A DNA stretch of 64,000 nt. Source: Streptococcus oralis subsp. tigurinus AZ_3a. Lineage in GTDB: Bacteria; Bacillota; Bacilli; Lactobacillales; Streptococcaceae. Positions 19,001-30,172 of this stretch are shown here, one piece after another. Location of the stretch: positions 124,001 to 188,000 of the forward strand of contig AORU01000002.1 in assembly GCA_000344275.1 (NCBI GenBank), given 5' to 3'. Position 1 is the first letter of the stretch. Each line of letters begins with the position of its first letter. The notes under the pieces were generated by a model. The model did no database searches and was not told the DNA's origin. It saw only the letters and a program-made list of their open reading frames with translations. A program made the position numbers and the translations under genes.

Positions 19001-22000
19001 TGTTTTGTACAACCTTCCATATACAGGATGGTTAATAAACGCTAATTCCGTTTTTTCCTTATCTCTAAAGTAACCTCGAGCAAGTCCTTTACCACCAATA
19101 AATAATTCTCCAATAGCATTTTCTGGTAACATCTTACCTGAAGAATTTAAAACGATGCAATATACATTTTTTTGTGGACATCCAATATTTTGAGGATTCA
19201 TTCCCAATTCATATTTTTTAACTGTAGCACAAACAGTTATTTCTGTTGGTCCATAAGCATTCGTTATCTCTGTTCCTTGTTTGGCATAGGCCTTATAGAT
19301 TTCCTCAGGTGTATTTTCTCCCGCTACTATTAAAGTTCTTAAGGGCAATAAATCTCTATCATTTAAGATAGCAGGAGGGAGGGTCGCTAACTCAATCTTT
19401 TGATTTATTACAAATTGGTGTAATAATTTATAATCCGATCTAGTTTCATTATCTAGTAGATATAATGTTGAACCTGATAATAAAGCATTAAACAATTCAT
19501 AAACTGAGGCATCAAACACAAATTCAGCAAAATGCATGATTTTTGTGGACTGTTTTATGTCAAAATAGTTTATTTGGTTATATATAGTATTAACAATTCC
19601 TTGATGCTCGATCATCACCCCTTTAGGTTTTCCTGTTGTACCAGATGTAAAAATTATATAAGCCAAATCATTCAATGAGACATCTATATCTGGATTTGAT
19701 TCATCATTTGATGTTACTTCAATAGTTTCATCTAAAATAAATGGAGACTCAATTGTTTGTGTTATATAATTTATTCTTTCTTCAGGATAGTCCTTACTTA
19801 ATGGAACATAACAGGATCCAATCTTCAATATGGCTAAAATCGCAATAATATATTGTTCGCTACGATCCATTAAAATCGGAATATAACTTCCTGCTTTAAT
19901 ATGGTATTCATTAATTAAAGTATTTGCGAGTCTATTAGCCCTTTTATTTAATTCAGAGTAGGTTAAAACTTCTTTACCATATACTAGAGCAATATCATTT
20001 GGATGTTTAGAGACTTCTTTTTCAAAAAGTTTATGGACAGGATATTCTGGATAGTAAGTTTCATTGATATCTACAGTATCTTCTGAGTACTTAATATTTT
20101 TCAGCAATTGCTCATCATTAATAAATTGATTTAACACAAATTGATAGGTTTCAGCAAATTGAGTGATTGTATTTTCAAAGAATAAACTTTCAGCATAAGT
20201 AAAAGTAAGCTTATTTTTTGAAAACATTACTGATAAATCAAATTTTGTATTTCCCAATGAATAATCATTTTCAATTGTTTCAAATACTTCAGTATCTAAA
20301 TCAATTTGATTCATGTCTTGAAATCCAAACATTATTTGGAAAATAGGATTTCGTGATAAATCTTGTTTGACATTTAGATCACTTACCAAAAGCTCGAAAG
20401 GATAATTTTGATGCTCCTGTGCATCTATTACTTGGAGATTATTATTTTTTATGAATTCTCTGACTGATAATTCATAATCAATATTAGTCCTCATTACTAG
20501 AGTATTAACAAAATAACCAATTAAATTTTCAGTTCCTTTTATATTGCGATTAGAGACTGGCGTTCCTAATACAATATCAGTTTGATTTGCATAAGCTGAT
20601 ACCGTAAGCATAAAAGCACTTAATGTTACAACATACAGACTAGTATCATTTTTCTTCGCAAGTTCAACTAATTTTGTATAAAGATCGTCATTCAAATCAA
20701 AATATAGGTCTTTACCAATATAATCAAAATGTCTTGGACGGGGTTTATCTAGTGGAAAATCTAAGTTTTCGTAATCTTGTAGTCTGTCAACCCAATAATC
20801 TTTTTGCATCATTAGAGAGTCTGTTTCCCTGTTATTGTGTTGCCAGTAAGCAAAATCGTTATACTGATAAGATAATTCGGATACATCTTGATTCTTGTAA
20901 ATTTTTTGAATTTCATCAAGTAGAATATTTGTTGACCAACCGTCAAATGCTATATGGTGAATATTAATTAACAAAAGATTTTCAAATATATTTACTCTAA
21001 TTGGAACTTCTTTCTTCAAATCAAAAATATGATTAAAAAATTTATTTGGGCTAATATTTTCATGACCAATAGTCACCGAACTGACAATCGTTCTAGGTGT
21101 AGCCCCTATGATTGTTCGTAATACCTCATGTCTGTCAAATACCTTTTGGATAGCAATCTCCAATCTATCAAAATCAACATGTTTATTTAAATTTATAATT
21201 AATGGTATATTATATGCTGAGGTTCCATTTTCTAAACTATCAATATAAAGTAATTGTTCTTGTTCAAATGAAATAATATTTTCTTCATTTGTCGCTTTTT
21301 TCAGACTAAATACTAAATTTTCACCTAAAGAGTTAGCAATATTACGTACTGTTTTCTTCTCAAAAATTTCTTTGACAGGAACATTTATCAAATTTGCCAA
21401 TTCAATAGCAACAATCGAATTACCTCCTAATTTAAAGAAACTTGCATCAACAGAAACACGATCTAGCTTTAAAACATTACAAAATGCTTCTGCTACCTCT
21501 TTTTCGTTCTGAGTTACTGGTTCTTTGTAATCGTCTTTCAAATATGGCTCAGGTAATAATGTTTTATCTAATTTACCATTAATAGTTATTGGTAAAGAAT
21601 CTAGTTTCACAAAGAATTGAGGAATCATGTAAGAAGGTAATTTTGATAATAATCTTTCTTCAAATATCTCATCTGATACCTGTTTATCAGAGATATAATA
21701 AGCAACTAAATTATCATTATACGGTACTACTGCAACTTGTTTTACAATATTTTCTGAAATAATAACTTTCTCTATCTCACCCAATTCAATACGAAAACCT
21801 CTTATCTTAACTTGAAAATCTTTCCTCCCAAGATATTCGTATGAACCATCCATCCTTTCTCGTAATAAATCACCTGTTTCATACATAATGCCCCCATCAA
21901 AAGGATTAGGTATAAAATGCTTCTGAGTCTCCTCGGGTTGATTTATATATCCTCTTGAAACTTGGCTTCCTCCAATATAAAGATTACCTATAGCACCTTT

Positions 22001-25000
22001 AGGTAGTGGTTGTAAATCATCATCAAGGATATAGGCGTAGACACCTCCTATTGGTTTTCCAATAGAAGTATCTCTTACGTCGTTATTAACAAAACTCATG
22101 ATGGTCGTTTCTGTTGGACCATAGCAATTTTTTAGTTGTATTTTAGTATCTCTATACTTTTCAATTACATCTTGAGTGATTGCTTCGCCTCCACAAAAGA
22201 TTGTTTTCATTGTTGGAACATTTGTAAGATCTAATTTTCCTGCAAGCGATGGAGTCATACCTATAGCGCTTATACTATGTTTATTTAGTTCTAAGATAAA
22301 TTTATCAATGTCATATATTAAATCTGTATCAAATATTACACTTGATTCACCGTGCACAAATGGCCTAACTAAATCATGTAAAGAAGCATCAAAAACATAT
22401 TCAAAAAATGCTGCATTAATATTTTCAGGATACATCCCAGAATTTTCCGCTTTAATGACTTCAATACAATAATTGCTCAAATTACCATGTTCTACCATCA
22501 CCCCTTTAGGATTCCCTGTAGTTCCTGATGTGAATATAACATAAACTAAATCATTTGAATTGATTTCTATATTAGGATTTTGATTTAAATTTTGCTCAAA
22601 GCTTTGAGACATAAACTCATCATCAATAATAATGTTTGAATTACAAGCCTCTAAGATATAATCAATACGCTCTTGAGGATATTTTTTACTAATAGGCACA
22701 TACGCAGCACCCGCTTTTAATACTGCAAGTATTGCGATTACCATTTTATCACTTCTACTGAGTAATAAGGGAACTAAATCACCTTTTGAAACTTTGAAAT
22801 GGTTTAGCAAATAGTTTGCGACTCTATTTACTTCACTATTTAACTCAGTATAGTTCCAACAAACATCATTAAACCTAACTGCAAGTTTGTTAGGATACAT
22901 TTTAACTTGTTTTTCAATTTCTTTTACAACACTTCTAAATTTATTTGATGGATTCTTTTTATGCTTTTGAAGATCTACTAATGGTATCTGATTTATACTA
23001 AGTGTCGAATCTAATCTGAAATTATCTAAAATTTTATAGAAAACATATTCCAGATTTTTCACAGTATTTTTATTAAAATAGCTACTATCATAATTGATAT
23101 ATAATACTTTCTTATTTTGTAATACTTCGATTTCAAAAGTCAATTTAAATTTAGCATTTGTAGATTTATAAGTGATCTTATCTGCTGCTCCACCAAAATA
23201 ACTTTGTTCGTTGTAATTTTGATAGACAAACATACAGTCAAAAAATGGATTGTTAGATTGGTTATTTTCATGAAAATCTGACACTAATTGATCAAATTGA
23301 TAATCCTGATTTTCAATTGCAGAAAGTAAAATGTCATTTACTTTATCTATATAATCATCTAATTTTAAATTTCCTTTTGGTTTTACTCTAATAGGTAATG
23401 TATTTACAAACATCCCTATACTATTTTGATTATTATAATTTCTCCCACTTGAAACTGTTCCAAGTACAAAATCACTAGAGTTATACATTTTCGATAGCAA
23501 AATAGAAAACATAGCAAAATATATCGTATATTCGCTGACATTCTTTGATTTTGAAATTTGTTCAATTTTATCGCTCAAATTAGGGGAAATTTCTGAAACT
23601 AATGTATCTCCTTTGTGTAAATTATCTGGGATACACTCTAAATCTTTAATTAAATTTAATCTTTCAAAGCCCTTTAAATGATTCATCCACCAATTCTTTG
23701 AAGCTTGAGTTTTATCAATAGTTGTAAAAAAATCATACAATGGTATTTTTTCTTCAATTAATTTATTATCACTTAAATAAAATCTAGATAAATCGGCATA
23801 AAATAATTGTTCACTAATACCATCCGTGATAATATGATGTTTATCAATTAGCAGGTAATCATGCTGACTCTTTATATCATGAAGTACATAAATCCTCATT
23901 GTCAGTCCATTATCTAAATTGAATGGCCTAATAAATTTTTCAAAATTAGCATCAAATGTTTCTTCAATAAATTCGAAACCTGCCTTGGTACCAATATTTC
24001 TTTGGTACATACCATTTTGAAAAATAAAGCTAGTTCTTAATATTTCATACTTATCTGCAACAGATTCAATTGCTTGTTTCATCTTCAAGCAATCTATCCT
24101 TGTATTAAACTTAAGAATAGTTTGTTCATTATATAAAACAGAATTAGGATTTTGACTAAATAAAATATACATCCTCTTTTCAGAGGGACTCATAATATTA
24201 CTATTTCCAGTCGTAGCTTGTTTATTGTCAGATGATACATTTTCAATAAGAAGTGCCAACATTTTTATCGTAGTTGCTGTTAATATTTCTCGACTGGAAA
24301 TACTTTTATTTGTCAACTTATATAATGAATTTGACAATCTAATGGCTTGCAAAGAATTTCCACCTAAAGAAATAAAACTATCTTCTAGGTTAGTGACCTT
24401 CATTCCAAATAATTCATTTAATTGCTCAACTAATAATATTTCGCTTTCGCTTAAGTCACTAACATCAAACGTTGTCTCTACTTCAGAATAAAATGGTTCA
24501 GGTAACTTTGTTCTATCTAATTTACCATTTGAATTCAATGGCAATTCTTCTAAACTTATGAAGTAATTTGGAACCATATACGGCGGTAACTTCTTCAGTA
24601 ACTCCTTTCTCAATGACCTCTCATCAATTTTAGTGGGACAGACATAGTAGGATACTATTTTAGAGTTTCTCTCTACAACAACTGTTTTTTCTATATTTGT
24701 GATACTTAAGATAGTCTCTTCTATTTCACCAGGTTCAATCCTTATCCCATTAATGTTCAACTGAAAATCTTTTCTACCAATAAATTTATATTCATCATTC
24801 GGTAAACGCACCACTAAATCTCCAGTTCTACAAATTAATCCTTTTCCAAAAGGATTATCGATAAAGTGCTTAGATGTTTCAAAATCATTGTTAAGATAAC
24901 CTTGAGCTAATTGATCACACGCTACAAAAATCTCACCCTGTTCGTTATAATTAACCTCCTCAAAATTATCATCAAGAACATGCATCTCAATACCTGGTAG

Positions 25001-25900
25001 CGCTTTCCCGATAATGCTGACATCAGTCTCATTTGAAATAATTTTAGCAGTAGCAGCATGAAATTCTGACTGTCCATACACGTTTACCAGTTTTATATTA
25101 TTATTCTTAGCCTTTATATAAAGTTGAGGAGAGATTTGCTCCCCTGCTAAAGCCACCATATCTAGAGTACAAATTTTTGATAAATCCAAACTATCAAAAA
25201 TTGCAGGTGTCGCTTGAAAATAATTAATTTGATTATTGTTAATATAATCAGTTAGATAATTACTTTTATCCAATATATCATTTTCAGCTATAAAAAGTGT
25301 GTGTCCATTTAAAAGTGCACTAAAAATTTGAGTAGTTGATACTGAAAAAATGAAATTAACAATAAGTAATACATTTAATGGTTCATCGTGATCTAAATTT
25401 AAATATTTAGAATATCTATTAATATGCGATAAAACACTTTCATGAGTATGAATAACTCCTTTGGGAATACCAGTCGTACCAGATGTAAATACTAGATAAG
25501 CACAATCCGTTGAACTAGTATTTTTTGAAATATCACCAGTCACTAAATTATTTGACTCTTTGAATTCTCCAAATAATTTATCATCAATAGAAATTTTTGA
25601 TTTTGTTAATTTACGTATAAAATCAATCCTATCTTTGGGATAGGTTTCTGATAGAATAACATATCCTGCACCAGATTTGAGAACAGCTAGAATTGAAACA
25701 ATAACTTTTTCACTTCTATCAAGTAAAATTGGGACTATATCACCTTTTTTGACTTCGTGAGTAATTTTTATAAAATTAGAGAATTTATCAGATAAATCAT
25801 CTAATTCTCTATATGTTAGTTTCTGTTCTTTAAAACAGACAGCATCTCTATCTGGGGTAAGCAAAACTTGCTTTTGAAAAGATTCAATAATATTAGTCAT
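10031..25900 (-). CDS. Giant nonribosomal peptide synthetase, five modules plus a terminal C domain
   Basis: The 5289 residues read, by motifs: A1 (10-465), T1 (Ser about 514), C2 (HHIITDG about 687), A2, T2 (about 1493), C3 (about 1652), A3, T3 (about 2444), C4 (about 2604), A4, T4 (about 3427), E (about 3460-3880, HHLIIDT and a GRANIDPD segment), C5 after the epimerase (HHAILDG about 4003), A5, T5 (about 4830) and C6 (about 4875-5289). All carrier Ser are intact. Pocket residues from my alignment to the gramicidin Phe domain: A1 S-V-T-Q-A-A-V-A-A; A2 D-A-H-G-F-G-C-I-M; A3 D-A-Y-T-I-A-A-V-C (Phe-like); A4 D-V-W-H-F-S-L-I-D (Ser); A5 D-I-T-Q-L-G-I-V-W (Gly-like). With E, position 4 should be D-Ser. 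C6 shows DHIAFDG, keeping the second His. The start ATG at 25900 follows AGAAAGAG by 9 nt. Confidence 0.93.
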   Translation of the reverse strand: MTNIIESFQKQVLLTPDRDAVCFKEQKLTYRELDDLSDKFSNFIKITHEVKKGDIVPILLDRSEKVIVSILAVLKSGAGYVILSETYPKDRIDFIRKLTKSKISIDDKLFGEFKESNNLVTGDISKNTSSTDCAYLVFTSGTTGIPKGVIHTHESVLSHINRYSKYLNLDHDEPLNVLLIVNFIFSVSTTQIFSALLNGHTLFIAENDILDKSNYLTDYINNNQINYFQATPAIFDSLDLSKICTLDMVALAGEQISPQLYIKAKNNNIKLVNVYGQSEFHAATAKIISNETDVSIIGKALPGIEMHVLDDNFEEVNYNEQGEIFVACDQLAQGYLNNDFETSKHFIDNPFGKGLICRTGDLVVRLPNDEYKFIGRKDFQLNINGIRIEPGEIEETILSITNIEKTVVVERNSKIVSYYVCPTKIDERSLRKELLKKLPPYMVPNYFISLEELPLNSNGKLDRTKLPEPFYSEVETTFDVSDLSESEILLVEQLNELFGMKVTNLEDSFISLGGNSLQAIRLSNSLYKLTNKSISSREILTATTIKMLALLIENVSSDNKQATTGNSNIMSPSEKRMYILFSQNPNSVLYNEQTILKFNTRIDCLKMKQAIESVADKYEILRTSFIFQNGMYQRNIGTKAGFEFIEETFDANFEKFIRPFNLDNGLTMRIYVLHDIKSQHDYLLIDKHHIITDGISEQLFYADLSRFYLSDNKLIEEKIPLYDFFTTIDKTQASKNWWMNHLKGFERLNLIKDLECIPDNLHKGDTLVSEISPNLSDKIEQISKSKNVSEYTIYFAMFSILLSKMYNSSDFVLGTVSSGRNYNNQNSIGMFVNTLPIRVKPKGNLKLDDYIDKVNDILLSAIENQDYQFDQLVSDFHENNQSNNPFFDCMFVYQNYNEQSYFGGAADKITYKSTNAKFKLTFEIEVLQNKKVLYINYDSSYFNKNTVKNLEYVFYKILDNFRLDSTLSINQIPLVDLQKHKKNPSNKFRSVVKEIEKQVKMYPNKLAVRFNDVCWNYTELNSEVNRVANYLLNHFKVSKGDLVPLLLSRSDKMVIAILAVLKAGAAYVPISKKYPQERIDYILEACNSNIIIDDEFMSQSFEQNLNQNPNIEINSNDLVYVIFTSGTTGNPKGVMVEHGNLSNYCIEVIKAENSGMYPENINAAFFEYVFDASLHDLVRPFVHGESSVIFDTDLIYDIDKFILELNKHSISAIGMTPSLAGKLDLTNVPTMKTIFCGGEAITQDVIEKYRDTKIQLKNCYGPTETTIMSFVNNDVRDTSIGKPIGGVYAYILDDDLQPLPKGAIGNLYIGGSQVSRGYINQPEETQKHFIPNPFDGGIMYETGDLLRERMDGSYEYLGRKDFQVKIRGFRIELGEIEKVIISENIVKQVAVVPYNDNLVAYYISDKQVSDEIFEERLLSKLPSYMIPQFFVKLDSLPITINGKLDKTLLPEPYLKDDYKEPVTQNEKEVAEAFCNVLKLDRVSVDASFFKLGGNSIVAIELANLINVPVKEIFEKKTVRNIANSLGENLVFSLKKATNEENIISFEQEQLLYIDSLENGTSAYNIPLIINLNKHVDFDRLEIAIQKVFDRHEVLRTIIGATPRTIVSSVTIGHENISPNKFFNHIFDLKKEVPIRVNIFENLLLINIHHIAFDGWSTNILLDEIQKIYKNQDVSELSYQYNDFAYWQHNNRETDSLMMQKDYWVDRLQDYENLDFPLDKPRPRHFDYIGKDLYFDLNDDLYTKLVELAKKNDTSLYVVTLSAFMLTVSAYANQTDIVLGTPVSNRNIKGTENLIGYFVNTLVMRTNIDYELSVREFIKNNNLQVIDAQEHQNYPFELLVSDLNVKQDLSRNPIFQIMFGFQDMNQIDLDTEVFETIENDYSLGNTKFDLSVMFSKNKLTFTYAESLFFENTITQFAETYQFVLNQFINDEQLLKNIKYSEDTVDINETYYPEYPVHKLFEKEVSKHPNDIALVYGKEVLTYSELNKRANRLANTLINEYHIKAGSYIPILMDRSEQYIIAILAILKIGSCYVPLSKDYPEERINYITQTIESPFILDETIEVTSNDESNPDIDVSLNDLAYIIFTSGTTGKPKGVMIEHQGIVNTIYNQINYFDIKQSTKIMHFAEFVFDASVYELFNALLSGSTLYLLDNETRSDYKLLHQFVINQKIELATLPPAILNDRDLLPLRTLIVAGENTPEEIYKAYAKQGTEITNAYGPTEITVCATVKKYELGMNPQNIGCPQKNVYCIVLNSSGKMLPENAIGELFIGGKGLARGYFRDKEKTELAFINHPVYGRLYKTGDLVKRLNNGELIYIGRNDFQVKLRGFRIELGEVEAQLMKQPSINRCLVQVKDNALVAYYTGILSYKLDGFLPTYMVPNYYVQLDEFPLTINGKIDLRRLPKPTIEYKNFEAPSTEREKEISTVICELLKLDRVSVQDNFYEIGGNSILALKLSNQINLSVRQIVESKTIKQMALVSEVDKVGIIKRISEQESYRTSVTQEQLWIINKFSDTTAAYNVPIVLELLDGVDTDLLVESLQKNVEKHEILRTIIKDNRQFVTNEKLSVSNDPIDLRTYFKETFDLSSEIPIRVNLYDKLLAINIHHIAFDGWSTEVFLKELLNNYYDKKNSILNYQYKDYANWQREFVNSSTFKEQENYWIQKLKNYEPLNLPTDYNRPKEFTYNGSNIKVKFKSEWKDGLEQVAKENKTSLYVVMLTILDIVLSQFSYQDDIIVGSPFAGRHISGTEDLIGFFVNSLPVRTKIGQNQTFQEIVSKNHEQLLDIQKNQDVPFERIVKSLDTSHDLSRNPIYQVFFSVQDFTSEVIKDNGIFKILDTSDANYFAKYDLSVMIENDLLVFNYCNDIFSKSTIESIKQSYIELINSVIDLNDFTISNSPINGKVIEGETKAYPQISVVDLFYNQVDKTPTNIAIEYKNTQLTYKEFDNRTNCFANYLLNHGVKPGDSVALLLPRSEKMSIAIWGILKAGCAYVPISSEYPNERVEYILQESHSKFLVREDFEGFISNDNSRVNSNVKLQDLAYIIFTSGTTGKPKGVMIEHAGLSNRVQWMNDKYPLDENDIVYQKTNYVFDVSVWEQIWALLVGARIVFAEEGGHKDPLYLAKEIREKQITTMHFVPSMLDVFLDTVELYSESGLIDLTSLKYVFCSGEALSISSVKRFKKILPNVQLHNLYGPTEASIDVTYFDCNQQDIDKVLIGKPVANTNCCILSKSNKILPKGAIGELAISGIQLARGYINQPKLTESSFINIPGYGRVYKTGDLARIIDNDSIEYLGRNDFQVKINGLRIELSEVEKRILELSNIQQAVALKRNNQLVAYYVSDEELNVDYIKDQLKDKLPSYMIPSIFVFMKEFPLTINGKLDRKSLPSPRKESSNAIVENEVELQLQKIVAELLGRSISEIDILANFFNLGGDSIKAIQLSNRIKRTFDISIPVNEIFDAKNIRNIAKKIGKKDRKTIVSEQGILTGELNKLPIQEWFFSNNFSECFNQGFGIKLPKGIDLKKLEYALLELVNYHDSMRIYFKNNKQYYGNKIDNIQLEIIKDNSALNDLDNSFDLSQQLYKFVYISSQNILGIICHHLIIDTVSWEILTSDLKALYNGQKLPPKGTSYRQWGNALINRQNDFIDNYPCEFQDYEVQEKIQSSDFQISTDLTVILLNNINKVYNTSVNDILLTSLARALNRIWPSEETYVQLESHGRANIDPDIDIQRTVGWFTSIYPQKISIDLVKTKLYSKEIPDLGIGYGILNGIKTEDLPQVLFNYLGQISVAETEWSIVKTDLGPMSSSEPNESLVINGGIYQKQLFIELSGKIKNLDLISQYLKEEIINLINNLHQITRTYLTLDDINYLIEQDSLDKIQHSEEIIDILPASSLQQGFMYQSLNNFQNDNAYMCAYTFEYNSSVDVNLYKQSWKLVQEKYPSLRLSLDVVDGEVVQIIHKKGKLDFEYIETDEIDRLILKERNNLFTLSDGSLFRVRLVKTSDNRYICVLINHHAILDGWSNSLLMNNIHNFYYELFTNSDISMEVDDAYIEGQRFIHNNLKNAKKYWDENLNEVSHPDISGLFRVDKSQTKIEEVNLIQKPRDQVFILENPIYDSLKHFSKANGITINIILQYAWHKLLSVYGGIKETTIGVVNSGRQYPINGIEDSVGLYIQTVPIQFEHSNTDLKLALSSLQTINQSALANGGVNLAELQTNRTRLFDTVFIYENYPLESNDLPESNAKLEIDDVQAVEKLDYPVTIVVFEKNSNLYLQCKYDDELFEEDTIEKLFKFMSSIVKQIVTDIPSLTYVESTPKFNVARYTQSTIVEKFELQALMKPNITALKCGHTELTYSQLNSLSNIFARNLITKFNVQVGDRVPLLLEKSEKMVIAILGILKAGAAYVPMATKFPYERIKYITELVDSKVVIDEKIADDLLAESCNSDNLNILIEPNSLAYIIFTSGTTGKPKGVMVEHRNFLCYLENMLSAIKSNGTEDIEFGCIAEYVFDIFGTEIFGQLLRGKTVSLFTGTPEEFPQYMRNNRITTLQSTPGKISYLFQDNDYDILSTDLTTILVGGEKMNDAFAKRFKNLTLINIYGPTEGTVWTSMKKVDNNYSNIGKPFNNYVHYVLDEQMRLLPDGAIGELYVGGPQLSRGYYGKPELTSKVFRNNPYNLNNLEEYSRIYKTGDIVRRLCNGEFELIGRNDFQVKIRGFRIELGEIESAMLKIPEIDQVLAIALGEEGDKYLGVYYTASKELTKEYIESIISQYLTDYMIPSGYQYIDEFPLTINGKIDRRALPTIAYSSSVDFVAPRTSEEKVVRDCIANILNIDNSRLSILENFFNIGGDSIKAIKLISTLNNKLHRNFDIKVIFENKTIEKISESFMISNDSSDDVKTLKVVKQNFDSVENQSLSYAQKQYLATPKTAYSNVKIAFKIKEHVDVKKLIFALENVVKRHEILRTKLYGNYQYISKEPFIVTQSEINRDEYFAHIFDLRKEYPIKANIQNNIFTCVIDHIAFDGWSTSLFLRDIESYYYDEVPAELRFQYKDYAKCQQDFLNSSQIEPQLKFWKDEFSSYVPLKSFYTKKIDTVTKDGADEYLYLDDDLYLEINRYVNNYGTTLHNFLLSIFFLSVIKVSGQKNISIMIPSLNRSVSGVEDLIGLFINKFLVTVNMNDSISYREFLNDLNSKIITYQNNQDIPFEMIVDKLNLDMSGYKLYFGIQGFKGEALKNSTIFEALPEMNGKDQKDAFSDLTIFVWGQNIDFNFAKSTFNREEILNFINIYKSILCKVLKNNNLRLNTIIKKK

Positions 25901-25921
25901 ACTCGCATACTCTTTCTAAAT

Positions 25922-25955
25922 AAAGAAAAACCCAAATCAAATTAGATTCAGGTTT
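25922..25955 (-). terminator. Terminator after manN, before the NRPS
   Basis: On the minus strand AAACCTGAATC pairs with GATTTGGGTTT (11 positions including two G-T pairs) around a 6-nt loop, followed by TTTTTCTTT. It lies between the manN stop (25963) and the NRPS start (25900). No good promoter is visible after it, so NRPS transcription probably depends on read-through, making this a potential expression control point. Confidence 0.7.
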
Positions 25956-25962
25956 CCTTATA

Positions 25963-26874
25963 TTACATCAATCCAATCACGTGGAAAACAATACCGACTA
26001 CAAATAATCCTAAAATAATTACAATTGGCGATACTTTTTTCTTTAGCAACCACATACAAAATAGTGTGAGCAATAAAGCTGCTAATCCAGGAATAAGGGA
26101 ATTAAGATTATCTTGCAAGGTAGTTACTTTATGGTCAGACAAAGACAAACCACTTGCTTGTTGCTCTAAAGCGGCCTTAACACCTTCAATACCTGAAGGC
26201 AATTTTCCCCATTCGATATATGCACCTTTATCTAACTGTACACTTGAAACAATTGGTTTAAATGAGATTGATACCCAACGATTTACCAGTGAACCTAGAA
26301 TAAACATACCGAGAATTGAAGCTCCCTTGGTGATATCTTGTAGAATTCCTCCAGATAAATCTTCTGTAATTTTTGAACCTGCTTTATAAGCAAATTCTTG
26401 AGTGTACCACATAAATGCAAGTCGAATCAAGTTCCATCCTACAAAGTAAATAATAGGTCCTAAAATATTTCCAGAAATTGCAAGTGAGGCCGCAAGAGCT
26501 CCTAAAATTGGCTTAACAGTAAACCAAAACACAGGGTCACCGATACCAGCTAAAGGACCCATCATCCCAACTTTAACACCTTGGATAGTAACATCATCAA
26601 CTGGAGCACCATTAGCTCTTTCTTCTTCCAGAGCCAAAGTAACACCAAGAATAGGAGATGCTACATAAGGATGAGTATTAAAGAATTCTAAATGTCGTTT
26701 CAAGGCTGCTGAACGTTCTTCTTTGGTTGAATACAACTTTTTAATAGCTGGAATCATTGTATATGCCCAACCACCATTTTGCATTCGTTCGTAGTTCCAA
26801 GAACCCTGAATAAAGTTTGAACGAAGCCATACCGAAATACGATCTTTTTTTGTTAATTTAATTTGTTCTACCAT
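25963..26874 (-). CDS. manN: Mannose PTS permease component IID
   Basis: The 303 residues fit EIID of the mannose-fructose-sorbose family: long cytoplasmic N-terminal part (LTKKDRISVWLRSNF... ERMQNGGWAYTMIPA), the VGMMGPLAGIGDPVFWFTV motif characteristic of IID, and C-terminal hydrophobic helices. With ManM it forms the membrane channel for glucose, mannose and related sugars. It starts after an AGAGGAG Shine-Dalgarno 20 bp downstream of manM. In streptococci manO normally follows; here the NRPS operon does. The man PTS channel is also the receptor for several bacteriocins. Confidence 0.95.
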   Translation of the reverse strand: MVEQIKLTKKDRISVWLRSNFIQGSWNYERMQNGGWAYTMIPAIKKLYSTKEERSAALKRHLEFFNTHPYVASPILGVTLALEEERANGAPVDDVTIQGVKVGMMGPLAGIGDPVFWFTVKPILGALAASLAISGNILGPIIYFVGWNLIRLAFMWYTQEFAYKAGSKITEDLSGGILQDITKGASILGMFILGSLVNRWVSISFKPIVSSVQLDKGAYIEWGKLPSGIEGVKAALEQQASGLSLSDHKVTTLQDNLNSLIPGLAALLLTLFCMWLLKKKVSPIVIILGLFVVGIVFHVIGLM

Positions 26875-26894
26875 TTCGTTATTCTCCTCTTTCT

Positions 26895-27704
26895 CTAAAA
26901 GTCATCAATGATGTCACCAACAGGATCTCCAATATTAGAAGCAGAAGCTCCACTTCCATTTCCTCCCTGTTTTGAAAGAGCAAGGTAAATCAAAGCAAGT
27001 GCAACACCAATCGTACCTAACCCAATTAGAGTAATTTGAGACACCGTAGCTAAAACAAATCCAATCGCAAAGAAAGGCCATACTTCTCGAGTTGCCATCA
27101 TATTGATAACCATAGCGTATCCAACTGCTACAACCATTCCACCACCGATAGCTAAACCATCAGATAACCAAGCTGGCATTGAATTCAATAACGTTTTAAC
27201 CGGACCTTCACCAATGATTAAAATCAAGACCACAGGCAAAGCAATACGAACACCTTGCATACATACTGCAATAAGGTGCCACATTTCAACTTTAAACATA
27301 TCACCTTTTTCAGCCGCTGCATCCATGAAGTGAACAAATGCAGTTGCAATAGTACGACAAATAATAGTCAAAAGCAATCCAGCTACCGCTAGTGGAACCG
27401 CAATCGCTATAGCAGAAGACACTCCTGCTTTACCTTGTCCACCAAGCACTAAAATTACTGCTGAAGCAACAGAAGCCAAAGCTGCATCAGGTGCGACAGC
27501 TGCACCAATATTGGCCCAACCGAGAGCAATCATCTGAAGCGTACCACCTAAGATTAAACATGGTAAAAGATTTCCTGTCACCAATCCAATCAATGTACAA
27601 GCAATTACAGGTTGATGGAAATGAAATTCATCTAATATTCCACCCATTCCTGCTAAAAATGCAACGATAACAACCAAAATAATTTGAATAGTATTTAATT
27701 CCAT
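26895..27704 (-). CDS. manM: Mannose PTS permease component IIC
   Basis: The 269 residues are mostly hydrophobic helices and match EIIC of the mannose PTS: MELNTIQIILVVIVAFLAGM start, GLVTGN, GGTLQMIALGWANIGAAVAPDAALAS, and a glycine-rich last loop. It forms the sugar channel with ManN. The gene follows manL by 20 bp with an AAGGAG Shine-Dalgarno and precedes manN by 20 bp, so the three are one operon. The length and motifs are standard and nothing unusual was seen. Confidence 0.95.
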   Translation of the reverse strand: MELNTIQIILVVIVAFLAGMGGILDEFHFHQPVIACTLIGLVTGNLLPCLILGGTLQMIALGWANIGAAVAPDAALASVASAVILVLGGQGKAGVSSAIAIAVPLAVAGLLLTIICRTIATAFVHFMDAAAEKGDMFKVEMWHLIAVCMQGVRIALPVVLILIIGEGPVKTLLNSMPAWLSDGLAIGGGMVVAVGYAMVINMMATREVWPFFAIGFVLATVSQITLIGLGTIGVALALIYLALSKQGGNGSGASASNIGDPVGDIIDDF

Positions 27705-27724
27705 TTTATTCTCCTTAACGATAC

Positions 27725-28711
27725 TTACAATTTATTTAGCTCAGCTTGTGCTTTACTAATAATTTCATCCATATTTGCTTTAGAATCAGTCGGAACTTTG
27801 CGTACATCAAAGGACACACCAAGCTGTTTCAATTTTGCAAAAGTATCAATATCATTTTGGTCAAATGCTAAAACTTTATTTGGTTGAACTTTACCTAAAG
27901 TATGTGCCATTGAACCTACATTCAGCGTTTCTAATGGAACTCCACCTTCGATTGCACGCAATGCATCTTGTGGATTTTCAAATAACAACAACGCTCGTTG
28001 TCCACCAAAATGTTTATCATCTTTCGACAACTTAATCATTTGTTCAACTGGAACAACGTGGGCTTTTACTCCCGGAGGAGCTGCCTGTTGAATCAAACTC
28101 TTACGAAGTTCATCTCTTGATACGGCATCTGATACCACAATAATACGAGTTGGACTAGTAGACTTTGTCCATGAAGTTGCCACTTGACCATGTAACAAAC
28201 GAGAGTCAATACGAGCCAAAACATATTCAAATTTTCCAGGCTTGCCTCCTGTCGCTACATTCGGAGTAGTTACTCCAGTATCAACTCGTTCCTCTGGAGC
28301 TAACGTTTCTGGGAGTGCTTTAACACCGTCCTTAGACTCCTTGATAATGTTTGCAGCAACTTGCTCAACGCCTGCAGTAGCGTCCATCATACGCTCTGTG
28401 TAGGCTTGAATAAGCATTGGCAAATTGAGACCAGTGATGATAGCCATCTTGCGGTCAGGGTTTTCACCCATAACAAGACTTGCTTGGTTAAATGGAGAAC
28501 CACTCCACAAATCAGCAAGTACAAGAACCTCATCATCAGCATCAAACTGTGCGATAGCATTGTTGAAGTGTGCATACAAATCATCAGGTCCTTCATTTGG
28601 CATGAAAGTCACAACTTGAACTTTCTCTTGTTCACCGAAAATCATTGAACCGGATTGATGAATACCTTCGGCAAATTTACCGTGGCTGGCAATAATAATA
28701 CCGATACCCAT
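27725..28711 (-). CDS. manL: Mannose PTS component IIAB
   Basis: The 328 residues contain an EIIA domain (about 1-140; phosphorylated His in [10 protein letters not shown]) joined by a Pro/Thr-rich linker to an EIIB domain (about 160-328; [14 protein letters not shown] with the phosphorylated His). It passes phosphate from HPr to the incoming sugar. It is the first gene of the man operon, preceded by a strong AAGGAGGAAG Shine-Dalgarno and a promoter with a cre-like sequence (28815-28843). The protein is intact and typical. Confidence 0.96.
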   Translation of the reverse strand: MGIGIIIASHGKFAEGIHQSGSMIFGEQEKVQVVTFMPNEGPDDLYAHFNNAIAQFDADDEVLVLADLWSGSPFNQASLVMGENPDRKMAIITGLNLPMLIQAYTERMMDATAGVEQVAANIIKESKDGVKALPETLAPEERVDTGVTTPNVATGGKPGKFEYVLARIDSRLLHGQVATSWTKSTSPTRIIVVSDAVSRDELRKSLIQQAAPPGVKAHVVPVEQMIKLSKDDKHFGGQRALLLFENPQDALRAIEGGVPLETLNVGSMAHTLGKVQPNKVLAFDQNDIDTFAKLKQLGVSFDVRKVPTDSKANMDEIISKAQAELNKL

Positions 28712-28814
28712 GTTCTTCCTCCTTATTTATATTTTTCGTTGAACTAAAGAAGAATAATCTCCTTCCACCAAAGTGGCAATTCTTTTTCAGTCCAATAAAA
28801 TCTAGAACATATCT

Positions 28815-28843
28815 ATTATAAAACGTTTCCAGTAAAAAAGCAA
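28815..28843 (-). promoter_or_regulatory. man operon promoter with overlapping cre-like site
   Basis: TTGCTT (28838-28843) and TATAAT (28815-28820) are separated by 17 bp, giving a sigma-A promoter about 100 bp before manL. The spacer holds ACTGGAAACGTTTTAT, close to the CcpA cre consensus and ending at the -10. CcpA binding there would repress. This is the likely source of transcripts for manLMN and, by read-through, the NRPS operon. Confidence 0.65.
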
Positions 28844-29147
28844 GACCATTTTGAACAAAGTTGACACAAAAAAAGGAAAAATTTCCAAAATCAGTCATAA
28901 AAAGGCGATTAATTTTGACAGAAAAGTGACATTCGTTAGTGGAAATGTCCTAAAATATGCTAAAAATATTTTAACTTGACATAAAAACTGTCAAAAAGTG
29001 AACATATTTTTTTTGCCAAGTGCTTATTTTTCATCTTGAAATCATAAATACCAGTTCACACTGGTGGTTTTGATTGTGGGCGTGAAAACTATTAACATAA
29101 CTAGGATGAGAAGTCATAACAAGAGAAATGATTCGGTTCACAAAAAT
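28844..29147. other. Intergenic region upstream of the man promoter
   Basis: This stretch of about 300 bp has no plausible gene. It contains A+T-rich DNA with a TTGACA at 28988-28993 (minus strand) that could be an additional upstream promoter, and several short direct motifs (TGTCAA, TTTTGACA). It leads into the IS982 target site. Together with 30117-30172 it is all that separates manL from the ICE relaxase. Confidence 0.5.
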
Positions 29148-29154
29148 AATCTGT

Positions 29155-30109
29155 ACCCGTGGTGCTAGTTAGAATTAAAATATCTCAAATTATAGGTCAG
29201 TGTAATCTGTTCCAGCATTAGTTGGAGGCCAGCTAAGCCTCTAGCTAATGTTTGTTCAATTCCAAATAAGCAACAAAGTTCAGAAAATCGTGTTTCAATG
29301 GTTCTACGCATGGCTAATAACTTCCAACTGTTATGCTCTCTTGCACCTTGCATATTTTGTCGCCAAGGTGTCCACAAGTGATAGTCTCTTTTGATTAATT
29401 CCTCTTTGAGGGACTTACTTAGGTAGCCCAAATCCTCTAGAATAAAGGGGTGTCTGCAGTTTTCAAGTAAATCATCAACAGCTCTAATATCGTGAACAGA
29501 GGCTGGAGTGATAACATAGTTCAAAATATAGCCTGATAAAGTCACTAACATATGAACCTTAAAGCCATAAAACCACATCTGCTTGGAAGCATTGTAGCCG
29601 ATATCCGCTAAGCTATTGAAAATCTTAACTCTATGGTTACGAACGGGTTGACAAAGCGGCAAGGGGAAGCTATCAATGATGGCAATGGTATCTGTTGGTT
29701 CAAACCCTGTCGGATGAATTGAAGAAGCCAAATCAAATGTTTGGACCGACGATTAAAGCGACTTCTTTCAAGTCGCTTTCCCAAGCAAAATAGTTGACAC
29801 ATCTGGTAAAAGTGGCGTTGTGATTTAATTTCTAACTCTGCTTGTAGGACAAGCAAAACTAAGATAGATTCATCAGAGACGTGAGCTAATTTGACATTGT
29901 GTCGTTGCTTAATAGTTTTGGGACAGTAGTTTTGATAGCATCAATGACAAATTTTGGACAATTGCTTCACATTATACATTATATTGTAAGTGATGACAAC
30001 TAGCGGTATACTGTAAGTGGCTCATTTGGACAACTCTCCTGTTTGGTTTAACACTTACAGTATAGTCCATTTGGGCTTTTTTCGTAACTTTTTAACTAGC
30101 ACCACGGGT
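29155..30109 (-). mobile_element. IS982-family insertion sequence with 7-bp target duplication
   Basis: The ends are ACCCGTGGTGCTAGTTA (29155) and its inverse ending at 30109, the IS982-type terminus. AATCTGT flanks both sides (29148-29154 and 30110-30116), the expected 6-9 bp duplication. The element is 955 bp. Its internal transposase is broken. The intact duplication means the man-ICE junction around it existed before the insertion. Confidence 0.9.
29165..30025 (-). pseudogene. IS982-family transposase, degraded
   Basis: The coding trace begins at an ATG at 30025, meets early stops near 29975-29920 and shifts frame again near 29730. The C-terminal two-thirds (29165-29731) is open and has the IS982 DDE features: AIIDSFPLPLC, KMWFYGFKVH-like MWFYGFKVHMLV, DRAV-like DIRAVDDLLE and the RRTIETRFSELC end. 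The middle part is readable in another frame at 29608-29856. At least two lesions make it inactive. Confidence 0.85.
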
Positions 30110-30172
30110 AATCTGTACTAGCTCTATAAAGATTAGAAAATTTGGTTAAGTAGTCATTTAAAATCTCACCTT

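Noticed and set aside
20674..20967. 97-aa plus-strand ORF inside the NRPS gene, and similar ones
   Set aside because: Shadow frames of the repeated A and C domains, antisense to coding DNA, with no ribosome binding site.
4110..25963. Direct-repeat attachment sites bounding the NRPS insert
   Set aside because: I compared the edges near 4110-4140 and 25922-25962 and found no convincing repeat, so an integrase-type insertion is not supported.
4121..28825. ATAGATAT shared by the dead-TnpB hairpin and the man promoter -10 region
   Set aside because: Only 8 bases in A+T-rich DNA; expected by chance many times, so not evidence for a guide-target match.
28677..28898. 73-aa ORF upstream of manL
   Set aside because: It crosses the man promoter and leader and has no family resemblance; its reading frame overlaps the manL start.
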